From Carbonactinospora thermoautotrophica (lineage in GTDB: Bacteria > Actinomycetota > Actinomycetes > Streptomycetales > Carbonactinosporaceae): 64,000 bases of DNA. The notes under the pieces were generated by a model that did not search any database, was not told the origin of the DNA, and was given only the letters and a program-made list of their open reading frames with translations. The position numbers and the translations under genes were made by a program. The stretch covers positions 124,001 to 188,000 of the forward strand of contig NZ_JYIJ01000013.1 in the NCBI RefSeq assembly GCF_001543895.1, in the 5' to 3' direction. Positions within the stretch are counted from its first letter, which is position 1, and each line of letters opens with the position of its first letter. This document shows positions 15,804 to 25,377 of the stretch, piece after piece.

Positions 15804-16958
15804 GTGACCGAGCTGCCCTGGCCGGAGGCGCGGGCGCGGGCACACCAGGCGGCCGAGCCGCTGCCGGCGATCGAGCTGCCGCTACGGGAGGCGCTCGGCA
15901 GGGTGCTCGCCGGCGACCTGGTCGCGCTGGCCGACCTGCCGCCGTTCGACGCCGCCGCCATGGACGGGTACGCGGTGAGCGGTCCGGGCCCGTGGCGCGT
16001 GACCCAGCGGATCATGGCCGGCGGCGAGCCGAGCGCGCCGCTGGCGAAAGGACAGGCGGCCGAGGTGGCCACCGGGAGCCCGCTGGCGCCGGGAACCGAG
16101 TGCGTGCTGCCGTACGAGGATGCGGAGCGCATCGACGGCCTGGTGTACGGGGAGCTCAAGCCGGGCCTGCACGTGCGGCGCGCAGGGGAGGACTACCGGG
16201 CGGGCACCGTGCTGGTGCCGGCCGGCTCGCCGGTCTCGCCGGTGGTGCTGGGGCTGGCCGCGAGCGCCGGGTACGACCGGATACGGGTGCGGCCCCGGCC
16301 GACGGTCGCCGCCCTGGTGACCGGGAACGAGCTGGTGGACTCGGGCCTGCCCACCGGAACGCGGGTGCGGGACGCGATCGGGCCGATGCTGCCCGGCCTG
16401 GTCTCCGCGTTCGGCGGCGAGATGGCCAGCGTGCGCCAGGTGTCGGACAACCCGGCCGAGCTGCGCGACGCGCTGGCCGAGTCGGCCGAGCAGGCGCACG
16501 TGGTGGTGATCTGCGGCGCCTCGTCGGCCGGGCCCGCCGACTACCTGCGCGAGGTGCTCGCCGGCCTGGGCGGGCGGCCGCTGATCTCGTCGGTGGCCTG
16601 CCGGCCGGGCCACCCGCAGTCGCTGTCCCTGCTGCCCGACGGCGTCCCGGTGGTGGGCCTGCCCGGGAACCCGTTCGCCGCGCTGGTCGCCGTGATGACG
16701 CTGCTCGAACCCCTGCTGGCCCGGCTGACCGGCCAGCCGCTGGCGGTGCTGCCGCGCTGCCGCTTCGAGGGGTACGTGCGGTTCGACCCGCACCGCACCC
16801 GGTTGGTGCCGGTCATGCTGGGGTCCGAGGTCGCCCGCCCGGCCGGCCACACCCGACCCGGCTTGCTGTGGGGCGCCGCGCTCGCCGACGCACTCGCCGC
16901 GATCCCCCCGGCGTGGGACGGCCACTCCCCGGTGCCCTTGTTGCGGCTGCCGCGCTGA
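15804..16958 (+). CDS. moeA: Molybdopterin molybdotransferase
   Basis: Inserts molybdenum into adenylylated molybdopterin. The 384-residue protein has the MoeA signature PPFDAAAMDGYAV (about residues 48-60), VTGNELV (about 171-177), CGASSAGPADY in place of the common GGVSVGxxDY, and LPGNPFAALV (about 284-293). The Asp of MDGYAV is kept. GTG 15804 begins at the family's normal N-terminus. Slightly shorter than E. coli MoeA (about 411). Confidence 0.9.
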   Translation: MTELPWPEARARAHQAAEPLPAIELPLREALGRVLAGDLVALADLPPFDAAAMDGYAVSGPGPWRVTQRIMAGGEPSAPLAKGQAAEVATGSPLAPGTECVLPYEDAERIDGLVYGELKPGLHVRRAGEDYRAGTVLVPAGSPVSPVVLGLAASAGYDRIRVRPRPTVAALVTGNELVDSGLPTGTRVRDAIGPMLPGLVSAFGGEMASVRQVSDNPAELRDALAESAEQAHVVVICGASSAGPADYLREVLAGLGGRPLISSVACRPGHPQSLSLLPDGVPVVGLPGNPFAALVAVMTLLEPLLARLTGQPLAVLPRCRFEGYVRFDPHRTRLVPVMLGSEVARPAGHTRPGLLWGAALADALAAIPPAWDGHSPVPLLRLPR

Positions 16959-17088
16959 CCTTCGCCGGCCTGGCCCCTTGGGAGCCGCTTGACAACGACG
17001 CCGTCGACGCCCCAGGGGACCAGGGCGGGGGTTCACAGGCGTGGACGTCCGCTGGTGCGCGGAAGTTAGCAGAACCGGTGCGGGAACG

Positions 17089-17104
17089 GACACATCCCGG
17101 AAAC
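17089..17104 (+). promoter_or_regulatory. Possible GlnR half-box before narK
   Basis: GACAC-N6-GAAAC lies 53 bp upstream of the narK start. The actinomycete nitrogen regulator GlnR binds GTnAC-N6-GAAAC, so this differs at one consensus base. No second half-box with 22-bp spacing was found. The gap 16959-17156 holds nothing else clear. Confidence 0.35.
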
Positions 17105-17156
17105 GGCGCGCTCCTAGCGTCCAAATCGGCAAATTGGCCGGACGTTGGGAGGTTCC

Positions 17157-18560
17157 GTGACCGAGCTGCTCAACCGCCCCGTTCCCACCGTATCCACGCC
17201 CTCCGGGCGGCGGCGCGGGCGCTGGATCGAGGTCTGGGACCCAGAAAACGAGGCGTTCTGGGCGACGACCGGACGCCGGGTGGCGCGCCGTAACCTGATC
17301 TTCTCGATCTTCGCCGAGCACCTGGGGTTCACCACCTGGCTGCTGTGGAGCGCCGTGGTGGTGTTCCTCCCCCAGGCCGGCTTCACGTTCTCGGTGAGCC
17401 AGCTGTTCTGGCTGCTGGCGGTGCCGAACCTGGTGGGCTCCTTCCTGCGGTTGCCGTACACGTTCGCGGTGCCGAAGTTCGGCGGCCGGAACTGGACCGT
17501 GGTGAGCGCCCTGCTGCTGCTCATCCCCACCGGGCTGCTGGTGGTGGCGGTGAGCGACCCGGACACGCCGTACTGGTTCTTCCTGCTCGCGGCCGCCACG
17601 GCCGGCGTGGGCGGCGGCAACTTCGCCTCCAGCATGGCGAACATCTCGTTCTTCTACCCGGAGAAGGAGAAAGGCTTCGCCCTGGGCCTGAACGCCGCGG
17701 GCGGCAACATCGGCACCGCCGTGGTCCAGCTGGTGGTCCCGGTGGTGGTCACCCTCGGCAGTGGCGTGACGGTCGCGTACGCGGGCCTGGCGTGGATGCC
17801 GTTCATCGTGCTGGCCGCGGTCGGCGCGTGGCTGTTCATGGACAACCTGGCCATGGCGAGGTCCGACTTCAAGACCCAGGCCGCCGCGGCGAAGCGAAGC
17901 CACACGTGGGTGATGTCCTTCCTGTACATCGGCACGTTCGGGTCCTTCATCGGCTACTCGGCCGCGATGCCGCTGCTGCTGAAGACCCAGTTCCCGGGCA
18001 CCAACGCGGTCTCGTACGCCTTCGCGGGAGCGCTGATCGGATCGGTCGCGCGGCCGTTCGGCGGCTGGCTGTCGGACAAGCTGGGCGGCGCCCGGGTGAC
18101 GTTCGCGACCTTCCTGGTGATGGGCGCGGGCGTGCTCGGCGTGATGTACGCGGTCGAGGGCGCGAAGAACCTGCCGCTGTTCCTGGCCTCGTTCGCGGTG
18201 CTGTTCGCCGCCACCGGCGTCGGCAACGGCTCCACGTACCGGATGATCCCGGCCATCTTCCGCGCGTGGGGCGAGCGGGAGGCGTCCCGGCCGGGCGGCC
18301 CGAGCCGGGCGGAGGCGCTGGCGGCGGGCCGGCGCGAGGCCGCCGCCGCGATCGGCATCTCCTCCGCGGTCGGCGCCTTCGGCGGATTCCTGATCAACCA
18401 GCAGTTCGCCGCCTCGATCAAGGCGACCGGCGGGGTGTCGCAGGCGCTCATCGTGTTCATCGCCTTCTACGCGATCTGCCTGGCGGTCACCTGGTTCTGC
18501 TACCTGCGCCGGCGGTTCCTGGTGGCGCGCGTGCCGAGCCTGGCGGACGCGACCGTGTAA
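17157..18560 (+). CDS. narK: Nitrate/nitrite transporter (MFS, NarK family)
   Basis: Membrane transporter importing nitrate for the reductases downstream. About 12 helices in 467 residues. The NarK nitrate signature appears as AGVGGGNFASSMANISFFYP (about residues 146-165) and the second as GNGSTYRMIPAIFRAW (about 355-370), with the two conserved substrate Arg regions kept. GTG 17157 follows GGGAGG (17147-17152); TTG 17145 is unlikely. A strong terminator separates it from the nitrate reductase gene. Confidence 0.93.
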   Translation: MTELLNRPVPTVSTPSGRRRGRWIEVWDPENEAFWATTGRRVARRNLIFSIFAEHLGFTTWLLWSAVVVFLPQAGFTFSVSQLFWLLAVPNLVGSFLRLPYTFAVPKFGGRNWTVVSALLLLIPTGLLVVAVSDPDTPYWFFLLAAATAGVGGGNFASSMANISFFYPEKEKGFALGLNAAGGNIGTAVVQLVVPVVVTLGSGVTVAYAGLAWMPFIVLAAVGAWLFMDNLAMARSDFKTQAAAAKRSHTWVMSFLYIGTFGSFIGYSAAMPLLLKTQFPGTNAVSYAFAGALIGSVARPFGGWLSDKLGGARVTFATFLVMGAGVLGVMYAVEGAKNLPLFLASFAVLFAATGVGNGSTYRMIPAIFRAWGEREASRPGGPSRAEALAAGRREAAAAIGISSAVGAFGGFLINQQFAASIKATGGVSQALIVFIAFYAICLAVTWFCYLRRRFLVARVPSLADATV

Positions 18561-18632
18561 GACGGGTGTAAGGCGCCGGATAAAACGTGCTCTCCGCACG
18601 GTCGGTCGATCATCCCAGGGGTCGGCCGGCCC

Positions 18633-18680
18633 GGGGGTGCCGTCCGTGGTGGGGTCAGGCGGACGGCACCCCCGTTTTTT
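18633..18680 (+). terminator. Rho-independent terminator after narK
   Basis: A perfect 14-bp stem (GGGGGTGCCGTCCG at 18633-18646, its complement at 18660-18673) with a 13-nt loop is followed by G and six T. This is the best classical terminator in the window and ends the narK transcript. Confidence 0.9.
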
Positions 18681-18737
18681 CGCGCCCATTCCGCACACCT
18701 CGCCCGGCCCGCGCCGTGAGGGGCATTTTGCACTGCC

Positions 18738-18764
18738 GAAACAATTGGGAAGCAGCGGTGAAAC
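18738..18764 (+). promoter_or_regulatory. Possible GlnR operator before nitrate reductase
   Basis: Two GAAAC pentamers start at 18738 and 18760, exactly 22 bp apart, the repeat period of GlnR boxes (GTnAC-N6-GAAAC-N6 repeated). The GTnAC halves are degenerate (GAAGC at 18749-18753). A nitrogen-control site is expected here. If real it overlaps GTG 18758 and favours ATG 18788 as the start of the gene. Confidence 0.4.
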
Positions 18765-18787
18765 CGCCCCAACCCACGATCGGTGGC

Positions 18788-20911
18788 ATGGTTCAGGCTG
18801 CCGATCACCTCGCGCCCGCGCTCGAGGCCGCGACGCACTGCCCGTACTGCGCGCTGCAGTGCGGCATGGTGCTGCGCCGCGGTGAAGCGGGCGTGACCGT
18901 GCAGCCCCGGAACTTCCCCACCAACCGCGGCGGCCTGTGCCAGAAGGGCTGGACCTCCGCCGAACTGCTCACCTCCGCCGAACGGCTCACCACCCCGCTC
19001 GCCCGGCCGCGCAAGGACGCGGACCTGGAGCCGGTGTCCTGGGCGGAGGCCCTGGACCGGGTGGCCGCCGAGATCCGCCGGATCCGGGCCGCGCACGGCC
19101 CGGACGCGGTCGCGGTGTTCGGCGGCGGCGGGCTCACCAACGAGAAGGCCTACACCCTGGGCAAGTTCGCCCGGGTGGCGCTCGGCACCGCGAACATCGA
19201 CTACAACGGCCGGTTCTGCATGTCGAGCGCGGCCGCCGCGGGGATCCGCGCGTTCGGGGTGGACCGCGGCCTACCCTTCCCGCTGGCCGACATCGCCGAG
19301 GCCGACGCGATCCTGCTCGCCGGCAGCAACGTGGCCGAGACGATGCCGCCGTTCATGCGGTACCTGACCGAGGCCAAGCGGCGCGGCGGGGCGCTGATCG
19401 TCGTCGACCCGCGGCACACCCCCACCGCGCAGCAGGCCACGCTGCACCTGCGGGTGACCCCCGGCACCGACCTGGCGCTGGCCAACGGCCTGCTCCACCT
19501 CGCGATCACCGAGGGGTACCTGGACAAGGACTACATCGCCCGGCGCACCACCGGATTCGAGGAGGTCCGCCGGGTGGTCGCCGAGTACTGGCCGGAGCGG
19601 ACCGAGCGCATCACCGGCGTGCCCGTGGCGCAGCAGCGCGAGGCCGTGCGGCTGCTGGCCGAGGCCGAGCGCGCGATGATCCTCACCGCCCGGGGCGCCG
19701 AACAGCAGAGCAAGGGCACCGACACCGTCTCCGCCCTGATCAACCTCGCCCTCGCCCTGGGCCTGCCGGGCACGCCGGGATCCGGGTACGGCTGCCTGAC
19801 CGGGCAGGGCAACGGCCAGGGCGGCCGCGAGCACGGGCAGAAGGCCGACCAACTGCCCGGGTACCGCAGGATCGACGACCCAGCCGCCCGCGCCCACGTC
19901 GCGCGCGTGTGGGGGGTGGACCCCGACTCGCTGCCCGGCCCCGGCGTGAGCGCGTACGAGCTGCTCGACGCCCTCGGCACGCCGGCCGGCCCGAAGGCCC
20001 TGCTGCTGTTCGGCAGCAACCTGGTGGTCTCCGCGCCGCACGCCCGGCACGTGGAGGAGCGGGTGAGATCCCTGGAGTTCCTCGCCGTGGCCGACGTCGT
20101 GCTGTCGGAGACCGCCCGACTGGCCGACGTCGTGCTCCCCGCCGCCCAGTGGGCCGAGGAGGAGGGCACGATGACCAACCTGGAGGGTCGCGTGCTGCGC
20201 CGACGCCGCCTCCACGAACCCCCGCCGGGGGTCCGCACGGATCTTGAGATCATCGCCGCGCTGGCCGCCCGGCTGGGGCACGGCGCGCGGTTCAGCGCCG
20301 AACCGCGCGCCGTGTTCGAGGAGCTGCGCCGGGCCAGCGCGGGCGGGCCGGCGGACTACTCGGGGATCACGTACGAGCGGATCGAGGCCGAGGACGGGGT
20401 GTTCTGGCCGTGCCCGGCCGAGGACCACCCGGGCACGCCCCGCATGTTCCTCGACCGGTTCGCCACTCCGGACGGGCGCGCCCGGTTCGTCCCGGTCGAG
20501 CACCGCGAGGTCGCCGAGGACCTGGACGCCGCCCACCCCCTGTACCTGACGACCGGCCGGGTGCTGCACCACTACCAGAGCGGCGCGCAGACCCGGCGGG
20601 TGAAGCCGCTCCTCGACGCGGTTCCCGAGCCGTTCGTGCAGCTGCACCCCGACGTGGCCGAGCGGCTGGGCATCGCCGAGGACGACCTGGTCCGCGTGGT
20701 GAGCCGACGCGGCGAGGCCACCGCCCGGGCACGGATCACCGACACGATCCGCGACGACACGGTGTTCCTGCCGTTCCACTGGGGCGGTGCCGGCCGGGCC
20801 AACTCGGTCACGAACCCGGCCCTGGACCCGACCTCGCGCATGCCCGAGTTCAAGGTGTGCGCGGTACGGCTGGAGAAGCTGGAGCAGGCCGACGCGGGGG
20901 TGGCGCCATGA
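18788..20911 (+). CDS. nasA: Assimilatory nitrate reductase catalytic subunit (Mo-bisMGD)
   Basis: Reduces nitrate to nitrite in the cytoplasm. The N-terminal [4Fe-4S] motif is HCPYCALQCGM with a later Cys in LCQKGW (residues about 17-55). The Mo-ligand Cys is in NGRFCMSSAAAAG (about 138-150), and a C-terminal molybdopterin dinucleotide-binding domain ends the 707-residue protein (LTTGRVLHHYQSG). No twin-Arg leader, as expected for the assimilatory form. ATG 18788 was chosen; GTG 18758 is an in-frame alternative. ATGA overlap with the next gene gives an operon through the chelatase. Confidence 0.93.
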   Translation: MVQAADHLAPALEAATHCPYCALQCGMVLRRGEAGVTVQPRNFPTNRGGLCQKGWTSAELLTSAERLTTPLARPRKDADLEPVSWAEALDRVAAEIRRIRAAHGPDAVAVFGGGGLTNEKAYTLGKFARVALGTANIDYNGRFCMSSAAAAGIRAFGVDRGLPFPLADIAEADAILLAGSNVAETMPPFMRYLTEAKRRGGALIVVDPRHTPTAQQATLHLRVTPGTDLALANGLLHLAITEGYLDKDYIARRTTGFEEVRRVVAEYWPERTERITGVPVAQQREAVRLLAEAERAMILTARGAEQQSKGTDTVSALINLALALGLPGTPGSGYGCLTGQGNGQGGREHGQKADQLPGYRRIDDPAARAHVARVWGVDPDSLPGPGVSAYELLDALGTPAGPKALLLFGSNLVVSAPHARHVEERVRSLEFLAVADVVLSETARLADVVLPAAQWAEEEGTMTNLEGRVLRRRRLHEPPPGVRTDLEIIAALAARLGHGARFSAEPRAVFEELRRASAGGPADYSGITYERIEAEDGVFWPCPAEDHPGTPRMFLDRFATPDGRARFVPVEHREVAEDLDAAHPLYLTTGRVLHHYQSGAQTRRVKPLLDAVPEPFVQLHPDVAERLGIAEDDLVRVVSRRGEATARARITDTIRDDTVFLPFHWGGAGRANSVTNPALDPTSRMPEFKVCAVRLEKLEQADAGVAP

Positions 20912-22362
20912 CGGCGGTCAACCGGGTGGTCGTCGTCGGGTACGGGATGGCCGGGGCGCGGCTCGCCCGGGAACTGCGGGCCCGCGCCCGCGACCTGCGC
21001 ATCATCGTGTTCGGCGCGGAGCGGTACCCCGCCTACAACCGCGTCCTGCTGTCCAGCGTGCTCGCCGGCAAGGCCGACGAGGGCGACATCGCGCTGGCCG
21101 AGCCCACGAGCCGGGTGGAGCTGCGCACCGGCGTGGCGGTCACCGCCATCGACCCCGCTGACCGGACCGTGACCACCGATGACGGGACGGTCACCCGGTA
21201 CGACGCGCTGGTACTCGCCACGGGCAGCCGCGCCTGGATCCCGCCCGTCGACGGCCTTGACCCGGCCGCGCTGCCCGAGGGTGTGGCCGTGTTCCGCACC
21301 CTGGAGGACTGCCGGCGCATCCTGCGGGCCGCCGAGGGCGCCCGCAGGGCCGTCGTGCTCGGCGGCGGCCTGCTCGGCCTGGAGGCTGCGCGCGGCCTGG
21401 CCCTGCGCGGCCTGCGGGTCGAGGTGCTGCACGCCATGGGGCACCTCATGGAGCGCCAACTCGACCCCGGGGCCAGCCGCGTCCTCACGCGCACCCTGCG
21501 CGGGCTGGGCGTGTCCGTGCGGCTGAACGCCCTCACCGAGGCGGTGCTGTGCGACCAGGGCCGGGTCCGGGCGGTACGGCTCGCCGGCGGGGAGGTCGTC
21601 GAGGCCGACCTGCTCGTCGTCGCCTGCGGGGTACGCCCGGAGACCGCCCTGGCCGAGGCGGCCGGGCTCAAGGTGGACCGCGGCGTCGTGGTCGACGACC
21701 AGCTGCGCACCTGTGACCCGGCGATCTACGCGATCGGCGACTGCGCCGAGCACGACGGCACGGTGTACGGCCTGGTGGCGCCCGCCTGGGAACAGGCCCG
21801 CGTGGTGGCGGACGTGATCACCGGCGCCGACCCGCGGACGCGCTACGCCGGATCGCGCGTGGTGACCCGGCTGAAGGCGACCGGCGTGGACCTCGCCGCC
21901 ATGGGCGACACGCAGGTGGAGGAGGACGAGGAGCACGAGGTCCTCCAGTTCGTGGACCCCACGCGCGGCATCTACAAGAAGGTGGTCATCCGCGACGACC
22001 GGCTGGTCGGCGCGATCCTGCTGGGCGAGAACGCCACCGTCGGCACGGTCACGCAACTGTTCGACCGCAGCGCACCGGTGCCGGTGGACCGGCGGGCGCT
22101 GCTGTTCGCGGACCTGCGCGGGCAGGCTGCCCGGACCGTCGAGTCCCCGGTCCAGATCCCCGACCGCACCACGATCTGCCAGTGCAACAGCGTGACCAAG
22201 AGCGCGATCACCAAGTCCTGGCTGGCCGGCGCGCGCAGCGTCGAGGACGTCATCAAGGAGACGCGGGCGACGACCGGCTGCGGCGGCTGCCGGGACACGG
22301 TCGAGGGGATCGTCGAGTGGCTCGCCGCGTCCGACCCGCAGACCACAGGCTCATGCGCGTGA
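20908..22362 (+). CDS. nasB: FAD-dependent oxidoreductase with BFD-like Fe-S tail (nitrate reductase electron transfer subunit)
   Basis: Passes electrons from NAD(P)H toward the nitrate reductase (role by similarity to Bacillus NasB and to the NirB front half). The 484-residue protein has two Rossmann folds (VVVVGYGMAGARLA at 6-19 and AVVLGGGLLGLEAA near 147-160), the FAD closing motif YAIGDCAEH and a C-terminal BFD-like [2Fe-2S] site (TICQCNSVTK and TTGCGGC, about 428-465). It lacks the siroheme domain. It lies between nasA and nirB in one operon. Confidence 0.88.
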   Translation: MTAVNRVVVVGYGMAGARLARELRARARDLRIIVFGAERYPAYNRVLLSSVLAGKADEGDIALAEPTSRVELRTGVAVTAIDPADRTVTTDDGTVTRYDALVLATGSRAWIPPVDGLDPAALPEGVAVFRTLEDCRRILRAAEGARRAVVLGGGLLGLEAARGLALRGLRVEVLHAMGHLMERQLDPGASRVLTRTLRGLGVSVRLNALTEAVLCDQGRVRAVRLAGGEVVEADLLVVACGVRPETALAEAAGLKVDRGVVVDDQLRTCDPAIYAIGDCAEHDGTVYGLVAPAWEQARVVADVITGADPRTRYAGSRVVTRLKATGVDLAAMGDTQVEEDEEHEVLQFVDPTRGIYKKVVIRDDRLVGAILLGENATVGTVTQLFDRSAPVPVDRRALLFADLRGQAARTVESPVQIPDRTTICQCNSVTKSAITKSWLAGARSVEDVIKETRATTGCGGCRDTVEGIVEWLAASDPQTTGSCA

Positions 22363-22372
22363 AGGAGAGGCC

Positions 22373-24922
22373 ATGACGAAGAAGCTGGTCGTCGTCGGCA
22401 ACGGCATGGTCGGCCAGCGCTTCCTCGAAGCGCTGCGCAGCCGGGACGAGGCGGGAACCTGGCAGGTCACGGTGCTCGCCGAGGAACCCCGGCCGGCCTA
22501 CGACCGGGTGGCGCTGTCCTCGTTCTTCACGGGCGTGACGCCCGAGGAGCTGACGCTCGCCGAACCCGGCTTCTACGACGACCCTCTGATCGACCTGCGG
22601 CTGGGCGAGCCGGCGGTCGAGATCGACCGGGAGGCGCGCGTCGTCACCACGCTCGCCGGCCATTACCCCTACGACGCGCTGGTGCTCGCCACCGGGTCGT
22701 ACCCGTTCGTGCCGCCGGTGCCCGGTCACGACCTGCCCGGCTGCTTCGTGTACCGGACGATCGAAGACCTGGAGGCCCTGCGCGAGTGGGCGGCCGGCCG
22801 GCGCGTCGGCGCGGTCGTCGGCGGCGGACTGCTCGGCTTGGAGGCGGCCAACGCGCTGCGCGAGCTGGGCCTGGAGACCCACGTGGTCGAGTTCGCGCCC
22901 CGGCTGATGCCCATGCAGGTGGACGAGGCCGGCGGCCAGGTGCTGCGCCGGCACGTCGAGGCGCTCGGCGTCCACGTGCACACCAGCACCCGCACCGAGC
23001 GGCTGGAACCGGGCGCGAACGGCGCGGTGGCTCGCATGGTGTTCGGAAGCAGCCCCGACGGCGGTTCCGACGGCGGTTCCGACAGCATCGCGTCGCTCGA
23101 CGTGGACGTGGTCGTGTTCGCCGCCGGCATCCGGGCCCGGGACGAGCTGGCCCGCGGCTGCGGGCTGCCCGTGGGCGAGCGCGGCGGCGTGCTCGTGGAC
23201 GAGACCTGCCGGACCGCGGACCCGGCGATCTGGGCGATCGGCGAGTGCGCGTGCCTGAACGGCACCGGGTACGGGCTGGTCGCGCCCGGCTACGCGATGG
23301 CCGAGGTGGTCGCCGACCGGTTGCTGGGCGGCACCGCCACCTTCCCCGGCGCGGACACCTCGACCAAGCTCAAGCTGCTCGGCGTGGACGTGGCGAGCTT
23401 CGGCGACGCGTTCGGGCGCAGCGAGGGCGCGCTCGACGTGGTGTACCTGGACCCGGTCAACGGGGTGTACCAGAAGCTGATCGTCTCCGACGACGCCAAG
23501 ACCCTGCTCGGCGGCATCCTGGTCGGCGACGCCTCGGCGTACGCGACGTTGCGCGCGAGCGTGGGCCAGCCGCTGCCCGGCGAGCCGCTGCGGCTGCTCG
23601 CGCCGGCGGACGAGGGCGGTGCGGTGTCGCTGCCCGGCACCGCCCAGGTGTGCAGCTGCCACGGGGTCACCAAGGACTCCATCTGCGCCGCCATCGCCGA
23701 GCACGAGCTGACCGACGTCGCCGGGATCAAGAGCCGCACCAGGGCCGGCACCGGCTGCGGCGGCTGTGTCCCGCTGCTGAAGAAGATCCTCGGCGAGGAG
23801 CTGGCCAAGAAGGGCGTCACGCTCAGCAAGGTGCTGTGCGAGCACTTCGACTACAGCCGCCAGGAGCTGTTCGACATCATCCGGGTGCGCGGCATCACCA
23901 CCTTCTCGCAGCTCGTCGCCGAGTACGGGCGCGGGCGCGGCTGCGACATATGCAAGCCGGTCGTCGCGTCGATCCTCGCCTCGCTCGGCATCGGGCACGT
24001 CCTGGACGGCGAGCAGGCCGCGCTGCAGGACACCAACGACCACTTCCTGGCCAACCTGCAGAAGGACGGCACGTACTCGGTCGTGCCGCGCATCCCCGGC
24101 GGCGAGATCACCCCGGAGAAGCTGATCGCCATCGGGGAGGTCGCCCGCGACTTCGGCCTGTACACCAAGATCACCGGCGGGCAGCGGATCGACCTGTTCG
24201 GGGCGCGCGTGGAGCAGCTGCCGGCGATCTGGAAACGGTTGGTGGACGCCGGGTTCGAGTCCGGCCACGCGTACGGCAAGGCGCTGCGCACGGTGAAGTC
24301 CTGCGTGGGCTCGACCTGGTGCCGGTATGGGGTGCAGGACTCGGTCGGCATGGCGATCCGGCTGGAGCTGCGGTACCGCGGGCTGCGCGCCCCGCACAAG
24401 ATCAAGGCCGCGGTGTCCGGGTGCGCGCGCGAGTGCGCCGAGGCGCGCGGCAAGGACTTCGGCGTGATCGCCACCGACAAGGGCTGGAACCTCTACGTGT
24501 GCGGCAACGGCGGCACCACGCCGCGCCACGCCGACCTGCTCGCCGCCGACCTCGACGACGAGACGCTGATCCGGTACATCGACCGGTTCCTGATGTTCTA
24601 CATCCGCACCGCCGACCGGCTGCAGCGCACCTCGGCGTGGCTGGAGAGCCTGGACGGCGGGCTGGACTACCTGCGCGAGGTGATCGTCGAGGACTCCCTC
24701 GGCATCTGCGCCGAGCTGGAGGCCCAGATGGCCCGGCACGTCGCGGGCTACACCGACGAGTGGCGGGCGACGCTGGAGGACCCCGAGAAGCTCAAGCGGT
24801 TCGTCTCGTTCATCAACGCCCCGGACACCCCGGACCCGAGCATCAGCTTCGTCACCGAACGGGGGCAGATCCGCCCCGCCGACCGCCTGGTCGCTGGTCC
24901 CGAGCTGGAGGTACGCCGATGA
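22373..24922 (+). CDS. nirB: Nitrite reductase [NAD(P)H] large subunit
   Basis: Six-electron reduction of nitrite to ammonia. The 849-residue protein carries two Rossmann folds (LVVVGNGMVGQRF; VVGGGLLGLEAANAL), a BFD [2Fe-2S] site (VCSCHGVTK, GTGCGGC), a second Cys pair (GRGCDICKP) and siroheme/[4Fe-4S] domains with ligands in KSCVGSTWCRYG and SGCARECAEA (about 640-690). Full family length. GGAGAGG precedes ATG 22373. It overlaps nirD by 4 bp. Confidence 0.96.
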   Translation: MTKKLVVVGNGMVGQRFLEALRSRDEAGTWQVTVLAEEPRPAYDRVALSSFFTGVTPEELTLAEPGFYDDPLIDLRLGEPAVEIDREARVVTTLAGHYPYDALVLATGSYPFVPPVPGHDLPGCFVYRTIEDLEALREWAAGRRVGAVVGGGLLGLEAANALRELGLETHVVEFAPRLMPMQVDEAGGQVLRRHVEALGVHVHTSTRTERLEPGANGAVARMVFGSSPDGGSDGGSDSIASLDVDVVVFAAGIRARDELARGCGLPVGERGGVLVDETCRTADPAIWAIGECACLNGTGYGLVAPGYAMAEVVADRLLGGTATFPGADTSTKLKLLGVDVASFGDAFGRSEGALDVVYLDPVNGVYQKLIVSDDAKTLLGGILVGDASAYATLRASVGQPLPGEPLRLLAPADEGGAVSLPGTAQVCSCHGVTKDSICAAIAEHELTDVAGIKSRTRAGTGCGGCVPLLKKILGEELAKKGVTLSKVLCEHFDYSRQELFDIIRVRGITTFSQLVAEYGRGRGCDICKPVVASILASLGIGHVLDGEQAALQDTNDHFLANLQKDGTYSVVPRIPGGEITPEKLIAIGEVARDFGLYTKITGGQRIDLFGARVEQLPAIWKRLVDAGFESGHAYGKALRTVKSCVGSTWCRYGVQDSVGMAIRLELRYRGLRAPHKIKAAVSGCARECAEARGKDFGVIATDKGWNLYVCGNGGTTPRHADLLAADLDDETLIRYIDRFLMFYIRTADRLQRTSAWLESLDGGLDYLREVIVEDSLGICAELEAQMARHVAGYTDEWRATLEDPEKLKRFVSFINAPDTPDPSISFVTERGQIRPADRLVAGPELEVRR

Positions 24923-25377
24923 CCGCGTCGCTGACCCCGCCGATCAACGCGCCGATCAACGTGCCGATCAACGCTGTCCTGACCGAGCGCTGGGTACCCG
25001 TGTGCATGTTCGACGACCTGCTGCCCGAGCGGGGCGTCGCCGCCATGGTGGCGGGCGAGCAGGTGGCCGTCTTCCGGACCTACGACGGGTCGCTGTTCGC
25101 GATCGGCAACCTCGACCCGTTCTCCGGCGCGTACGTGCTGTCCCGCGGCATCGTCGGCACCCGGGGTGAGGTGCCGACCGTGGCCTCGCCCATGTACAAG
25201 CAGGTGTTCGACCTGCGCACCGGGGTGTGCCTGGACGACCCGCGGGTCAGCGTGCCGGTGTACCCGATCCGGTGCCGCGACGGCGTGGTCGAGGTCGCCG
25301 CCCGCAAGGCGATGACCGTGGTCCAGCCCCGCGGCGGCCAGCGGGTAGCGGACGCTCCCGGAAGGGCGCGGCCGTGA
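24919..25377 (+). CDS. nirD: Nitrite reductase small subunit
   Basis: A 152-residue Rieske-fold partner of NirB. The fold is visible (WVPVCMFDDLLPERGVAAMV, VFDLRTGVCLDD, VPVYPIRCRDGVVEV), but the Cys-His Rieske iron ligands are absent, which is normal for NirD. An unusual N-terminus repeats PINA/PINV/PINA, encoded by a 12-bp tandem unit (CCGATCAACGCG) at about 24940-24975. It shares 4 bp with both neighbours. Confidence 0.92.
   Translation: MTASLTPPINAPINVPINAVLTERWVPVCMFDDLLPERGVAAMVAGEQVAVFRTYDGSLFAIGNLDPFSGAYVLSRGIVGTRGEVPTVASPMYKQVFDLRTGVCLDDPRVSVPVYPIRCRDGVVEVAARKAMTVVQPRGGQRVADAPGRARP

Noticed and set aside
15882-18698. 938-residue open frame on the minus strand
   Set aside because: Shadow of moeA and narK; Arg/Gly/Ala-rich, no domain sense, and the opposite strand holds full conserved proteins.
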